Of a DNA stretch of 5,985 nucleotides, positions 5,965 to 5,985 are shown in pieces. Within the stretch, counting starts at the first letter, position 1, and each line of letters starts with the position of its first letter. The notes beneath the pieces were generated by a model. The model was given only the letters and a program-made list of their open reading frames with translations, did not search any database and had not been told where the DNA came from. Both the position numbers and the translations under genes were made by a program. This DNA is from Accumulibacter sp. GTDB taxonomy: Bacteria; Pseudomonadota; Gammaproteobacteria; Burkholderiales; Rhodocyclaceae. The stretch lies in assembly GCA_003538495.1 (NCBI GenBank), contig DPSD01000212.1, positions 1-5,985 on the forward strand. The letters are read 5' to 3'.

Positions 5965-5985
5965 CCCAGCAGTTCTCATTTCAAA

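Noticed and set aside
5773..5979. A 68-codon minus-strand open frame at the right edge
   Set aside because: It is out of frame with the EIIA gene it overlaps and has an Arg-rich composition with no motifs.
5976..5985. Possible tail of an upstream minus-strand gene (Leu-Lys-stop)
   Set aside because: A TGA at 5978-5976 could end an upstream gene such as gshB, but two codons are too little to support a feature.

Overview
The window is GC-rich bacterial DNA, and every gene reads on the minus strand. Gene content and order point to a betaproteobacterium, possibly a Rhodocyclales/Accumulibacter-like organism. The evidence is a phosphotransferase (PTS) cluster of mannose-family EIIA, HPr and enzyme I with no sugar permease, followed by metX-metW-ampG. 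The taxon is inferred from protein flavour and synteny, not proven.

In transcription order (right to left), the first unit is a regulatory-type PTS set: an EIIA-Man-type protein (5472-5894), HPr (5216-5485) and enzyme I (3466-5208). EIIA and HPr overlap, and HPr and EI are 7 bases apart, so they should be one operon. They form a phosphoenolpyruvate to EI to HPr to EIIA relay, with no EIIB or EIIC in view. Upstream (5895-5985) is a short non-coding stretch with a 10-bp hairpin.

The 158-base gap 3308-3465 is the most interesting part. It holds a probable promoter directly after the ptsI stop, a SAM-II (metX-type) riboswitch aptamer (about 3372-3425), and a strong intrinsic terminator (3332-3365) ending 24 bases before the metX start. 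A plausible antiterminator pairing competes with both the aptamer P1 helix and the terminator. The arrangement suggests premature termination when S-adenosylmethionine is abundant.

The second unit is metX (homoserine O-acyltransferase), metW (its methyltransferase-fold partner), ampG (muropeptide permease) and the N-terminal 111 residues of a SMUG-type uracil-DNA glycosylase that runs off the left edge. metX/metW overlap by 4 bases, metW/ampG by 1 and ampG/SMUG by 34, so all four may be co-transcribed. The SAM switch may therefore also affect cell-wall recycling and uracil repair genes. No mobile elements, CRISPR arrays, tRNAs or rRNAs were seen.
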